DNA of 64,000 nt, taken from the NCBI RefSeq assembly GCF_014647875.1, contig NZ_BMQA01000023.1:1-64000 (forward strand), in the 5' to 3' direction. The notes beneath the pieces are model-generated. The model made no database searches, was not told the DNA's origin, and worked only from the letters and a program-made list of their open reading frames with translations. The translations under genes and the position numbers were made by a program. The DNA comes from Streptomyces brasiliensis. Its GTDB lineage: Bacteria > Actinomycetota > Actinomycetes > Streptomycetales > Streptomycetaceae. Each line of letters begins with the position of its first letter. Position 1 is the first letter of the stretch. Positions 46,514-55,837 of this stretch are shown here, in pieces.

Positions 46514-46933
46514 ATGGCTCTACCGCTCAATACGACGCCTCGGGTGGCAGTGGAACAGGTGTGGCCGCTGCCGCACATCGACGAGGCCGTCTCGGTCGTA
46601 CGCCGCCGTGTGCAGGCGGTTCTCGCCGACTGGCGCGTGTGCGAGCAGATCCTCGACGACGCGCTCCTGGTGGCTTCGGAGCTGCTCACGAACGCGGTCA
46701 TCCACGCCCTGCCCCCGGCGGACCTGCGGCTGACCTGGGAGGGCAACGACGGGCTCGGCATCCTCCGGGTCGAGGTCACCGACGCGGGACGTGCCCTGGG
46801 TCAGTCACCCGAAGGGATCGACCCCGACGAACACGGCCGGGGCGAGCAGATCGTCCACGCGTTGGCGACGCGGCACGGCATCCACGTCCACGCGGGCGGC
46901 GTCACCCGATGGGCGGTTCTCGTCGCGGCATGA
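46514..46933 (+). CDS. RsbW/SpoIIAB-like ATP-binding regulatory protein
   Basis: A 139-residue GHKL ATPase domain protein: N-box ELLTNAVIHA, the G1-like VTDAGRAL, and a G2-like HGRGEQIVHALATRHG. Stand-alone domains of this size in Streptomyces act as anti-sigma kinases or regulators with PP2C/SpoIIE phosphatases. AGGAGA precedes ATG 46514. It is convergent with a SpoIIE-type phosphatase gene, and the last 32 bases of the two genes overlap, a compact arrangement that fits a shared switch. Confidence 0.85.
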   Translation: MALPLNTTPRVAVEQVWPLPHIDEAVSVVRRRVQAVLADWRVCEQILDDALLVASELLTNAVIHALPPADLRLTWEGNDGLGILRVEVTDAGRALGQSPEGIDPDEHGRGEQIVHALATRHGIHVHAGGVTRWAVLVAA

Positions 46934-48251
46934 GACGCCGCGGCATGAAGGTGTACGGCTCGACGGCGGAGAAGGCGGCATGGGGCAGCCCCGGGTCCAC
47001 CGCGCTCTCGGTCGGCCAGGTGCTGTTCCCGGTGGCGGGCCGGACAGGAGGGACCGGAGGGGGCTCGGACTCCGGTTCGGGAGCGGTCTGCGCGGGAAGC
47101 CCGCGTTCGGCGGGGCCGGGCTTGTGCAGCAGGAGGAGCGCCGCGTCGTCGTGCAGCCGGCCGCCGACGTGTGCCAGCAGTTCGTCGTGGAGCGCGTCGA
47201 GGATGCGGGACGGCTCGTCGGACAGGTGACGGGCCAGCCCTGCGGCCAGCGGATAGAACTCGCTGGCGCGGTTGCGGGCCTCGGTGACGCCGTCCGTGTA
47301 GAGCAGCAGCCGGTCCCCGTCGTCGAAGGGCAGCACCTGCAGGCCGGGGACCCCGCTCGACAGGGCGCTGAGTCCCAGGGGCGGGGCCGGATCGGTCGAC
47401 TCCACCGCCATGACGGTGCCGGAGCCGCGGACGAGCAGTGGCGGGGCGTGTCCGCAGTTGACCACTTCCAGACGGTCGGGCCGCGGGTATCCGGCGACCA
47501 CGGCTGTCACGAAGTCGTCGTGTCCGAGGTTGCGGGCCAGGCTCCGCTCGATCCTGCGGACGACGGCGAGGAGATCGGGCTCGTCGTAGGCGGCCTCGCG
47601 GAACACACCGAGCACGAGCGCGGCGGTCTCGACGGCCGCGAGTCCCTTGCCGCGCACATCACCGACGATCAGCCTGATCCCGTACGGCGTGGGCACGAGG
47701 GCGTAGAGATCCCCGCCGATCCGGGCCTCCGCGGCCGCGGCGCTGTAGAGCACGGCCACCCGGAACGGTCCGACCCGCTCGGGCACCGGCTTGAGGAGTG
47801 CGTGCTGGGCGGCCTCCGCGACCGACCGCACGGCAGCGAGCACCCGTTCCCGACGGCCGCGCAGCGTGCTGGCCAGGGCACTCGCCAGCGTGACGGCCAG
47901 CAGGGCGGAGAGCACCGCCGCCAGCTCGCGGCTCGACACGCCGTCCTGGACGCCGATCATCCAGCCCAGCCCGGCGGCGAGGAGGCCCACGCCGAGGACT
48001 CCGCGCGCCCCGTTGGTGGTGGCGGCCAGCGCGGGCCCCGCCACCAGGAGCGGCGTCCAGTGCGTCCCGGGGCCGTCGAAGTGATCGACGAGCACGATCG
48101 CGGCGACGATCAGCACGGGCAGGACGGGCGCTCCGGCGGCCAGCTGCGCTGCCCCACGGCGGTGGGCGCGCGCTCCGAGACCGGCCACCAGGTTCCTGAT
48201 CAGCCGCATCGGCCGCCGTCGGCTGCCATGAAGGTCTCGGGCCTGACGCAT
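46902..48251 (-). CDS. Membrane SpoIIE/PP2C-type serine phosphatase
   Basis: A 449-residue membrane phosphatase. Three or four hydrophobic helices lie between residues 40 and 130 (PVLPVLIVAAIVLVDHF; PLLVAGPALAATTNGARG; ELAAVLSALLAVTLASAL). The PP2C domain follows, with metal-site carboxylates in ARIGGDLYALV, IVGDVRGKG, LLLYTDGVTEARN and DDAALLLL. The C-terminus is Pro/Glu-rich. It would dephosphorylate anti-anti-sigma factors. The start is 48251 or the inner ATG 48209. Its 3' end overlaps the convergent RsbW-like gene. Confidence 0.88.
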   Translation of the reverse strand: MRQARDLHGSRRRPMRLIRNLVAGLGARAHRRGAAQLAAGAPVLPVLIVAAIVLVDHFDGPGTHWTPLLVAGPALAATTNGARGVLGVGLLAAGLGWMIGVQDGVSSRELAAVLSALLAVTLASALASTLRGRRERVLAAVRSVAEAAQHALLKPVPERVGPFRVAVLYSAAAAEARIGGDLYALVPTPYGIRLIVGDVRGKGLAAVETAALVLGVFREAAYDEPDLLAVVRRIERSLARNLGHDDFVTAVVAGYPRPDRLEVVNCGHAPPLLVRGSGTVMAVESTDPAPPLGLSALSSGVPGLQVLPFDDGDRLLLYTDGVTEARNRASEFYPLAAGLARHLSDEPSRILDALHDELLAHVGGRLHDDAALLLLHKPGPAERGLPAQTAPEPESEPPPVPPVRPATGNSTWPTESAVDPGLPHAAFSAVEPYTFMPRRLMPRREPPIG

Positions 48252-48377
48252 GTGTCTTCCGCAGTCCTCTCCTGTGGGCGAGATGCGAACGCGAGATCCA
48301 TAACAAAGGACCTCTCTCCCCTATGTCCCTTTTATCCAGGAAATACGTTCGAGTTGGGCGTCACAAGGACACGAATA

Positions 48378-49137
48378 TCAGATAGTGAGCGACAGACGCC
48401 TGCTCACCCGGCTCGCGGTCGGGAGCAGCCGCGCCCGGATCTCCTCGAGCCGGGCCGCCCGGTCCACCGGCAGCGACACGCCGAGCGAACCGAGTGTGTC
48501 CCCGTTGTAGACGGGGACGGCGACGTAGACGGTGCCCAGGGCGTACTCCTCCAGGTCTGTCACGGCGGGGGCCACGGGTGACGAGTCGATCCGCCGGAGC
48601 AGCTCGGGTGGATCGGTGATGGTCCGGGGCGTGAGGTCGGCGAGGTGGTGCCGGGAGAGGTAGTCCTTGCGGGCGTCCGCGTCCATTTCGCGCAGCACGG
48701 ACTTCCCCAGCGCGGTGGCGTGGGCCGTGTCCTCGAAGCCCACCCACAGGTCGACCCTGGGGGTCCGGGGACCGTCGACGATCTCGGCGACCCGGATCTC
48801 GCCGTCCTCGTAGAAGGTCAGGTAGGCGGCGGTCGCGAGCTCGTCCCGCAGCGCGGCGAGCGTGGGCCGGACCCGGCTGAGCAGTGCCTGCCCACGGCCG
48901 GTGGCCCGCAGCGTCTGGAGTTTGTCGCCGAGGACGAACCCGCCGTCGTCCAGCTTCCGTACGTATCCGTCGTGCGCCAGCGTGCGCAGCAGGTGGTAGG
49001 CGGTTGGCCAGGGGCAGGCCCGTCTCCCGTGCCAGCTGCTTGGCCGGCGCGCCGTTCTCGTGCGCGCTCACCGCCTCCAGCAGGCGGAAGGCCCGCTGTA
49101 CGGAGCTGATGAGCGTGGGGCCGTCGGCAACACCCAT
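48378..49137 (-). pseudogene. IclR-family regulator with single-base frameshift
   Basis: ATG 49137 begins MGVADGPTLISSVQRAFRLLEAVSAHE and reads through the first helix of the winged helix to RETGLPLA. There the frame breaks. Removing one base of the AA at minus-strand position 49004-49005 restores TAYHLLRTLAHDGYV, and the frame then runs intact through VGFEDTAHATALGKSVLREMD to the stop at 48378, giving the normal length of about 253 residues. As read, the first frame yields a scrambled protein. Either a true recent mutation or a sequencing slip. Regulon unknown. Confidence 0.75.
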
Positions 49138-49204
49138 ATGACCAGCGTGCGCCGGGCACCGGGAGTCAGCAAGACACACCCGGCCGGTCCGGGCCGGCGT
49201 GGGC

Positions 49205-51676
49205 TCAGGGCGGCTCGGGGATCTCCTGTTCGGCCCAGATGACCTTCCCGCCGCCCTCGTAGCGGGCGCCCCAGCGGTGGGCGAGCTGGGCCACCAGGAA
49301 CAGGCCTCGGCCGCCCTCGTCGGTGCTGCGGGCGTGCCGCAGACGCGGCGCCGTGCTGCTGGCGTCGGCGACCTCGCAGGTCAGCCGGGAGTCGTGGATC
49401 ACCCGCAGCCGGATGGGCGGCGTGGCGTAGCGGATCGCGTTGGTGACCAGTTCGCTCACGATGAGTTCCGTCGTCATCGCCAGTTCCGGGCAGCCCCAGG
49501 CCACCACCTGTTCGGTCGCCCGGGTCCGCAGATCGGCGACGGCAGCGGGATCCACGGGCACGTCCCAGGAGACGACGCGGTCCGGGCCGAGCACGTGGGT
49601 GCGCGCCAGCAGGAGCGCGATGTCGTCGGGCTGCGGCACGGGTATGAGCTGCCGTACGGCGGCGGCGCACCGCTCGTCGAGGTCACGGCCGGGCCGGGCC
49701 AGCAGCGCGCCGAGCCGGGCCAGCCCCGTCTCCATGTCGTGGTCGGGTCCCTCGACGAGGCCGTTCGTGTAGAGGCCGAGCAGACTGTCCTCGGCGAGCT
49801 CGATCTCGGCGGCCTCGAACGGCACCCCGCCGAGCCCCAGCGGTGGTCCCGCGGGCAACTCCGGGAAGGAGACCCGGCCGTCCGGGGCGACGACGATGGG
49901 CGGCGGATGCCCGGCGCGGGCCATCGTGCAGCGCCGGGTGACGGGATCGTAGACGGCGTACAGGCAGGTCGCCCCGAGGAACGACGTGGCGGACTCGCCG
50001 GGGTCCGGGGTGCCGGACGCCCCCTCGCTCAGCCGCAGGACGAGGTCGTCGAGGTGGGCCAGCAGTTCATCGGGCGGCATCTCCATGTCGGCCAGGGTCT
50101 GTACGGCCGTACGCAGCCGGCCCATGGTCGCGGCGGCGGCGATGCCGTGGCCGACCACGTCGCCGACGACGAGGCCCACCCGGGCACCGGACAGCGGAAT
50201 CACGTCGAACCAGTCGCCGCCGACCCCACCCGTCGCGTCCGCCGGGAGATACGAGGAGGCCACCTCCAGCGCCGTACCGCCCGACAGGGCGTGGGGCAGC
50301 AGGCTGCGCTGCAGGGTGATCGCGGCCGTGTGTTCCCGGGTGTAGCGGCGGGCGTTGTCGACGCAGAGCGCGGCCCGCGCCACCAGTTCCCGGGCGAGGA
50401 GGACGTCGTCCTGCTGGAAGGCGGCGGGATTGGCCGACCGCATGAACGTGGTCAGACCGAGAACGGTGTTCCGCGCCCGCATCGGCACGGCTATGAGGGA
50501 GTGCAGGCCGAACTCGCGGATGCCGGGCGCACGGTCGTGCCGTCCAGCCTCCCACGCCCTGTCGTCCGGGTCCATGATCGGAATGAAGATCGGGTCCGAG
50601 TCGATGAGTCTGGTCACATCGTGGGGCGGCGGCACGAAGTCCACCAGGTCGCCGACCTGCGCCACCGCCTCCGGGCTGCCCTCCCGCACCGACATCAGGC
50701 CGGCCCGGCGCATCAACGGCTGCGCGGACGGGGGTCCGGCGTCCGACAGCCAGGTTCCCTGTCCCTCGGAGCTGAGGACGGGCTCCAGCAGGTCGACGGC
50801 CACGAAGTCCGCGAACCGGGGCACGGCGAAGTCGGCGAGTTCCTGTGCCGTCCGCAGCACGTCCAGGGTGCTGCCGACACTGCTCCCGGCCTCGTTGACC
50901 AGGGCCAGGAGCCGTCGGGCGTGCCACCGCTCGGTGACGTCGGTGACCAGGTAGCAGACCCCCGTGACCCTGTTGTCGGCGTCCACCAGCGGGAAGAACG
51001 ACGACGCGTAGGCGTGCTCATGGTGCGGGTCGGCCCAGCTCCAGCCCGCGTACTCGTAGTCGGCGACCGGGAGGCCGGTGGCCATGACCTTGCGCATCAG
51101 GCCCTCGAGGGTCTCCCCCTGCAGTCCGGGCAGCAGTTCGCTGATCCGGTGTCCGAGCCGCTGCTCGCGGGGCACACCGCCGAAGCTCTCCAGTGTGTCG
51201 TTCAGCCAGACGTAGCGCAGGTTGGTGTCCATCACGGCCATGCCGACCGGCGCGCGGGTCAGGAAGCCGTCCAGGATCGACCGGGGCGCCTCCCACTGCG
51301 GCCGCTGCTCGCGCATCGAGACGAGGAAGCACTCGTCGTCGCCGATGCGGAAGGCGGCCGACACGCGCAGGCCGGCGTCGACGCGGTGGCCGTCGCGGTG
51401 CCGTAGCAGGACCCGGCCGCTCCAGCCCTGGCCCGTGCGGCACCGCTCGGCGATGCCGGCCACGCGCCGCGGGTGTCCGGGCAGCGCCAGCAGGCCTGCG
51501 GCGGAGCCGCCGACGAGCTCCTGCGCGGTGTATCCGAGGAGGGCCTCGGCGCCGCGGGTCCAGCCGATCACCGTGCCGTCGGCGCGGACGACGGCCGCCG
51601 CGTCGTTGGACGCGTCGAAATTCTCGCGCGGTCCTTCGGGGGGAGGCGCGTCGGATCCATTTCGCCCAAATGCCAT
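49205..51676 (-). CDS. PAS-PAS-GAF-SpoIIE phosphatase with C-terminal GHKL domain
   Basis: An 823-residue soluble sensor phosphatase. Two PAS domains (AAAVVRADGTVIGWTRGAEALLGYT and APVGMAVMDTNLRYVWLNDTL) are followed by a GAF domain at about 270-430, the SpoIIE/PP2C domain (VGGDWFDVIPLSG, GLVVGDVVGHG, LGLYTNGLVEG, DDIALLL) and an RsbW-like ATPase with ELIVSELVTNAIRYA and EGGRGLFLVAQLA. It couples a signal to both kinase and phosphatase steps of sigma-factor partner switching. GGGGAGAGG is too close to ATG 51685, so ATG 51676 is preferred. Confidence 0.9.
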   Translation of the reverse strand: MAFGRNGSDAPPPEGPRENFDASNDAAAVVRADGTVIGWTRGAEALLGYTAQELVGGSAAGLLALPGHPRRVAGIAERCRTGQGWSGRVLLRHRDGHRVDAGLRVSAAFRIGDDECFLVSMREQRPQWEAPRSILDGFLTRAPVGMAVMDTNLRYVWLNDTLESFGGVPREQRLGHRISELLPGLQGETLEGLMRKVMATGLPVADYEYAGWSWADPHHEHAYASSFFPLVDADNRVTGVCYLVTDVTERWHARRLLALVNEAGSSVGSTLDVLRTAQELADFAVPRFADFVAVDLLEPVLSSEGQGTWLSDAGPPSAQPLMRRAGLMSVREGSPEAVAQVGDLVDFVPPPHDVTRLIDSDPIFIPIMDPDDRAWEAGRHDRAPGIREFGLHSLIAVPMRARNTVLGLTTFMRSANPAAFQQDDVLLARELVARAALCVDNARRYTREHTAAITLQRSLLPHALSGGTALEVASSYLPADATGGVGGDWFDVIPLSGARVGLVVGDVVGHGIAAAATMGRLRTAVQTLADMEMPPDELLAHLDDLVLRLSEGASGTPDPGESATSFLGATCLYAVYDPVTRRCTMARAGHPPPIVVAPDGRVSFPELPAGPPLGLGGVPFEAAEIELAEDSLLGLYTNGLVEGPDHDMETGLARLGALLARPGRDLDERCAAAVRQLIPVPQPDDIALLLARTHVLGPDRVVSWDVPVDPAAVADLRTRATEQVVAWGCPELAMTTELIVSELVTNAIRYATPPIRLRVIHDSRLTCEVADASSTAPRLRHARSTDEGGRGLFLVAQLAHRWGARYEGGGKVIWAEQEIPEPP

Positions 51677-51757
51677 CAAACCCATCCTCTCCCCCCACCA
51701 TAAGTTGCTGCGCGTCCTTCCGGCGGACGCAGCGAGCGGACACAGGGCCGGAACCGG

Positions 51758-53830
51758 CTAGCCGGTGGCGAGCGTGCGGGCGACGAGCAGGGTGGCGTCG
51801 TCGTGCCCCTCGGGGACGCGCAGCGCGTCGAGGAGCCGGTCGCAGGTCTCCTCCAGAGACCGGTCGGGCACGGCCAGCAGCCGCAGGAGGACGTCGAGGC
51901 GTTCGTCGATGGGGTCGTGACGGGTCTCGATCAGGCCGTCGGTGTACAGGACGAGCAGATCGCCGGGGGCCAGGTCGACGGTGGCGCTGAGGAAGGCGAC
52001 ACCACCGACGCCGAGCGGCACGCCGGTGGGCAGTTTGAGCAGCTGCGGGGCCTTGCCGGCGCGCACCAGGACGGGCGGCAGATGTCCGGCGTTGGCCAGG
52101 TGGCACTCGCCGCACCGGGGGTCGTAGACGGCGTACAGGCAGGTCGCGATGTACTGCTCGAGGCCGCTGACGGTCTGGTCGAGGTGCTGGAGCACCTGCG
52201 CGGGGTCGAAGTCCAGGTCGGCGAGGGTGCGGGCGGCGGTGCGCAGCCGTCCCATGGTGGTGGCGGCGGCGATGCCGCTGCCCATGACGTCCCCGACGAC
52301 CAGTACGGTCCGCCCGTCGCCGAGGGCGATGGTGTCGAACCAGTCGCCGCCGACCTCGCTCGCGGCGTGCGCGGGGCGATAGCGGGAGGCCACCTCAAGG
52401 CCCGTGAGCCGGGGTGGGTCGTCGGGCAGCAGGCTGCGCTGGAGGGTGACCGCGGTGTTGCGCACGCTCTGGAACCAGCGGGCGTTGTCGATGCTGACCG
52501 CGGCCCGAGCGGCCAGCTCACCGGCCAGGACGACGTCGTCCTGGCCGAAGGGCAGCGGATTGCGCGCCCGCTTGAGGTCGAACGCCCCGAGCACCTCGCC
52601 ACGCGCGATCAGGGGGACCGCCAGATAGGAGTGCACACCGGCGCGCGCCAGCAGGGCAGCGGCCTCGGGGGAGCGGGCGATGCGGGCCAGATCGCGCTCG
52701 GTGACGTGCTCCACCAGGACGGGCCGCGCGGTCCGGACGCACTGCGTGACCAGCCGGTCGGCGGCATAAGTGGCCAGCTCACCGGGCGGGTCGGCGGCCC
52801 GGGTGGCCTCGGTGGGATGGGCGGAAACAAGGGCGAGGGCGCGGAAGAGCGCCGGTCCGTGGGTCTGCGCGCGGCTCTGGAGGGCCAGTACCGAGTCGAG
52901 TACCTCGACCGCCACGACGTCGGCGAGTCCGGGGACGGCGACCTCGGCGAGTTCACGGGCGGTCTGGTTCACGTCCAGGGTGGTGCCGACCCGGGCGGAC
53001 GCCTCGGCGACGAGGGCGAGGCGCTTGCTCGCCCGCTCGGCCTCCAGAGCCGCGTGGTGCCGCTCGGTGACGTCGACGATGGATCCGGCGACGCCGAGCA
53101 CCCGGCCGCCGGGGTCCTCCAGCCGGAAGTACGACACCGACCAGGCGTGGTCGTGGTCGGGATCCGCAGGTGTACGGCCCACGGTGTGCAGGTCGAGCTG
53201 AGGGCGCCCGGTCTCCAGCACCTGACTCAGGGCGCCCTCGATCCAGTCCGCGTCCAGGCCCGGCAGGATCTCGCGGAGGGTGCGGCCGCGATGTGCGTCG
53301 GCCGGGAGGCCGTTGATCCTCTCCAGCGCCCGGTTGACGGTGAGGTAGCGCAGCTCGGTGTCCTTGATCGACAGACCGATGGGCGACTGGGACACCAGGC
53401 GTTCGGACAGCGCGAGGTCGGTCTCGACGCGCTGGAGGGTGTTGTGGTCGGCGGCGATGCCCAGGGCGTAGACGTCCCCCAGGTTGTCGAGCAGCCGCAT
53501 GTTGCGGAACTCCAGCATCCGGGTGCTGCCGTCCTTGTGCCGGATGGGGAAGGCGCCGGCCCAGCTCGCGCCGCTCAGCATGACCTGGGCGAACAGGTCC
53601 CGCACCAGGTCGAAGTGCTGCTCGTGGACGAAGAGCCGGGCCGCGTACTTCCCGAGCGCCTCGCCCGCGGTGTAGCCGAACAGGTCCTCCGCCTGGGAGC
53701 TCCAGAACACGATCCGGCCGTCGGCGTCCAGCACCACGGCGGCGACGCCGAGGACGTCGAGCAGCCCGTACCGGTCGGTCGACCCCGCGTGCCGCAGGAC
53801 GCCGTCGGCCCGGAAGGATTCGGTCGCCAT
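51758..53830 (-). CDS. PAS-PAS-GAF-SpoIIE phosphatase
   Basis: A 690-residue sensor phosphatase, paralogous to the one at 49205 but ending after the SpoIIE domain. PAS 1 has AAVVLDADGRIVFWSSQAEDLFGYT, PAS 2 has SPIGLSIKDTELRYLTVNRAL, GAF covers about 310-470, and the PP2C part has VGGDWFDTIALGDG, VVGDVMGSG, LVLYTDGLIETR and GHDDATLLV. It lacks the GHKL domain, so it would need a separate kinase such as the one at 46514 or 49205. GGAGG lies before ATG 53830. It lies 81 bases upstream of the other phosphatase on the same strand. Confidence 0.9.
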   Translation of the reverse strand: MATESFRADGVLRHAGSTDRYGLLDVLGVAAVVLDADGRIVFWSSQAEDLFGYTAGEALGKYAARLFVHEQHFDLVRDLFAQVMLSGASWAGAFPIRHKDGSTRMLEFRNMRLLDNLGDVYALGIAADHNTLQRVETDLALSERLVSQSPIGLSIKDTELRYLTVNRALERINGLPADAHRGRTLREILPGLDADWIEGALSQVLETGRPQLDLHTVGRTPADPDHDHAWSVSYFRLEDPGGRVLGVAGSIVDVTERHHAALEAERASKRLALVAEASARVGTTLDVNQTARELAEVAVPGLADVVAVEVLDSVLALQSRAQTHGPALFRALALVSAHPTEATRAADPPGELATYAADRLVTQCVRTARPVLVEHVTERDLARIARSPEAAALLARAGVHSYLAVPLIARGEVLGAFDLKRARNPLPFGQDDVVLAGELAARAAVSIDNARWFQSVRNTAVTLQRSLLPDDPPRLTGLEVASRYRPAHAASEVGGDWFDTIALGDGRTVLVVGDVMGSGIAAATTMGRLRTAARTLADLDFDPAQVLQHLDQTVSGLEQYIATCLYAVYDPRCGECHLANAGHLPPVLVRAGKAPQLLKLPTGVPLGVGGVAFLSATVDLAPGDLLVLYTDGLIETRHDPIDERLDVLLRLLAVPDRSLEETCDRLLDALRVPEGHDDATLLVARTLATG

Positions 53831-53979
53831 GCCGCTCCTCCCTCCCTCCGTCCGTCGGCGGGTGCCACCTCGAGGCCCGCGGCGCGCGGCACCTGGTGGT
53901 GCCCTCCGTGCACGTGGCTCCATGGTCCCTCGTCGGGCACCGTCCACGCACCCTTGGGCCTTTACGGCGCGCGGAGGCC

Positions 53980-54408
53980 CTACGACTCCCAGATGGCCAG
54001 GCGGCGCAGCGCCTCCGCGGTCCGCAGGAACCCGTCATCCCCGAGCAGGTCCCGCAGTTCGGTGTTGAAGTGGTCGACCTCGGGCTGGGCGGCGTCCAGC
54101 GCGGCGCCCCCGGCGTCGGTCAACTCCAGGACCATGGCCCGGTGTTCACGGGGATGCGGGGACCTGACCAGCAATCCGGCCTGGACCAGCCGCCGGACGA
54201 GCCCGGTGACCGCGGACTCGCGCAGCCCGAGGGTGCGGGCCAGCTCGCCCTGGGTCAGGCCCGGCCGGTCGCGCACCGCGTACAGCGCGCCGAGCTGGGC
54301 CGTGGTGACCCCCGAGGCGGCCAGACAGCGCCGGTCGGCCGCGGTGCGCAGCTGGTGCGCCGCGCGCTGGAGCAGGAAGAACAGGCGCTGGTCGGAGGGC
54401 TCGGACAT
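53980..54408 (-). CDS. MarR-family regulator
   Basis: A 142-residue MarR regulator with the winged helix RPGLTQGELARTLGLRESAVTGLVRRL and wing RSPHPREHRAMVLELTDAG. It lacks the Cys of redox-type MarR proteins in the dimer helices apart from one in RRCLAASG. It is divergent from the thioesterase-VOC gene with 66 bases between, occupied by a perfect 10-bp-arm palindrome, so it very likely controls that gene and itself. Confidence 0.92.
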   Translation of the reverse strand: MSEPSDQRLFFLLQRAAHQLRTAADRRCLAASGVTTAQLGALYAVRDRPGLTQGELARTLGLRESAVTGLVRRLVQAGLLVRSPHPREHRAMVLELTDAGGAALDAAQPEVDHFNTELRDLLGDDGFLRTAEALRRLAIWES

Positions 54409-54444
54409 GGGCCGATCTTGACAGACGGCAGGGGTGGCCGCCAC

Positions 54445-54468
54445 CCTCACTTCAGTAGTGAAGTGAGG
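54445..54468. promoter_or_regulatory. MarR operator
   Basis: CCTCACTTCA, GTAG, TGAAGTGAGG: a perfect 24-bp dyad with a 4-base centre. It lies 37 bases from the marR start and 7 bases before the divergent ATG, so it also overlaps that gene's ribosome-binding region. Confidence 0.8.
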
Positions 54469-54474
54469 TCGCTC

Positions 54475-55299
54475 ATGACTGACGTCCTGGACCTGGACAT
54501 CGCCCGGAAGACCCTGGCGGCGCAGCCCTTCAGCGTGCTCCTCGGTGCGCGGCTGACAGCCTTCGGCGGCGGTGAGGCCACTCTGGAGCTGGACATCCGC
54601 GAAGAACTGCTCCAGCACTACGGCTTCCTGCACGGCGGCGTGCTCGGTTACGCCGCCGACAACACCCTGACCTTCGCGGCGGGCTCGATCCTCGGTCCGC
54701 GGCTGATCACGGCCGGGTACAGCATCGACTACGTGCGCCCGGCGGCCGGCGAGGTCCTGCGTGCCCACGCCCATGTGGTCCGCGCCGGACGCACCCTCGC
54801 CGTGTGCCGCTGCGACCTGTCCACGACCGACGCCGCCGGCACGGAGAAACTGTGCGCGGTGGCCCAGGGCACCATCGCGGTGGCGGACCACGCGAAGGGC
54901 TGGTCTGAGCGCCGTCCAGCGCGTCCGGCCGACCAGCGGAGCCGCGAGATGTCCGTACGCCGCGTCGTCCCCGACCTCCGGGCGACCGACCTGCCGCAGA
55001 GCACGGAGTTCTACGAGGCGCTGGGCCTGCGCGAGGTCATGGACCTCGGCTGGATCGCGACCCTGGCCTCCCCCGGCAACCCCACCGCGCAACTGAGCCT
55101 GATGACCGCCGACCGCACGGCTCCCGTCGCACCGGACCTGAGCATCGAGGTCGAGGACGTGGACGCGGCGTACGAGGCGATGCGGACCCGCGGAGCGGAC
55201 ATCGTGCACCCGCTCACCGACGAGGCCTGGGGCGTACGCCGCTTCTTCGTCCGCGACCCCGATGGCCGCGTGGTGAACGTGCTGAGCCATCGCCGATAG
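54475..55299 (+). CDS. Fusion of PaaI-type thioesterase and VOC domain
   Basis: One uninterrupted 274-residue frame joins two usually separate proteins. Residues 1-145 are a hotdog thioesterase of the PaaI/YigI kind with HYGFLHGGVLGYAADNTLTFAA and GYSIDYVRPA. Residues 159-274 are a vicinal-oxygen-chelate (glyoxalase-like) domain (VPDLRATDLPQSTEFYEALGLREV, ending FFVRDPDGRVVNVLSH). The linker ERRPARPADQRSRE is followed by an ATG (54949) that could be an internal start for a separate VOC protein. Lost thioesterase stop or real fusion cannot be told from sequence. MarR control is likely. Confidence 0.8.
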   Translation: MTDVLDLDIARKTLAAQPFSVLLGARLTAFGGGEATLELDIREELLQHYGFLHGGVLGYAADNTLTFAAGSILGPRLITAGYSIDYVRPAAGEVLRAHAHVVRAGRTLAVCRCDLSTTDAAGTEKLCAVAQGTIAVADHAKGWSERRPARPADQRSREMSVRRVVPDLRATDLPQSTEFYEALGLREVMDLGWIATLASPGNPTAQLSLMTADRTAPVAPDLSIEVEDVDAAYEAMRTRGADIVHPLTDEAWGVRRFFVRDPDGRVVNVLSHRR

Positions 55300-55402
55300 C
55301 ACGCGCCGGCCTTCTTCATGCCGTACGTGACGCATGGTGGACGCGCCTGCTGATGACCCGTGAGACTGGTCCCGACCGCTGCACAGGCTCAGGACGGTGA
55401 CC

Positions 55403-55762
55403 ATGGAGCAGGTAATTCCGCGTGTCGAACTCACCCCGCGGGCGGCCGAACTCGTGCGTCGGCTGCGGGAGTCGCACGGTCCGCTGATGTTTCATCAGTC
55501 CGGCGGGTGCTGTGACGGCAGCGCGCCCATGTGTTATCCGGACGGCGAGTTCCGGACCGGCGGTTCGGACGTGCTGCTGGCCGAGTTGCAGGTCGAGGGC
55601 GTCGAGGAGCCGGTGACGTTCTGGATGTCACGGAGTCAGTACGAGGTCTGGAGTCATACGCGGCTGATCGTCGACGTCGTACCGGGACGCGGTAGCGGAT
55701 TCTCGCTGGAGGCGCCGGAAGGGGTGCGTTTCCTCACCCGTTCTCGTGTGGTCGACGGCTAG
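55403..55762 (+). CDS. DUF779 family protein
   Basis: A 119-residue DUF779 protein with the family's diagnostic HGPLMFHQSGGCCDGSAPMCY and PVTFWMSRSQYEVWSHTRLIVDVVPGRGSGFSLE. The three Cys suggest metal or redox chemistry. Genes for this family often lie beside acetaldehyde dehydrogenases, but none is adjacent here. Start ATG 55403 is favoured by AGGA eight bases upstream; GTG 55397 is also in frame. Role unknown. Confidence 0.85.
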   Translation: MEQVIPRVELTPRAAELVRRLRESHGPLMFHQSGGCCDGSAPMCYPDGEFRTGGSDVLLAELQVEGVEEPVTFWMSRSQYEVWSHTRLIVDVVPGRGSGFSLEAPEGVRFLTRSRVVDG

Positions 55763-55837
55763 CCACCCCTCCGGACACCGCCGTCTGATGCACTTCCCCT
55801 GAGTCCTGAAGCACTTGACGAGACATCAGGGGGAGAA

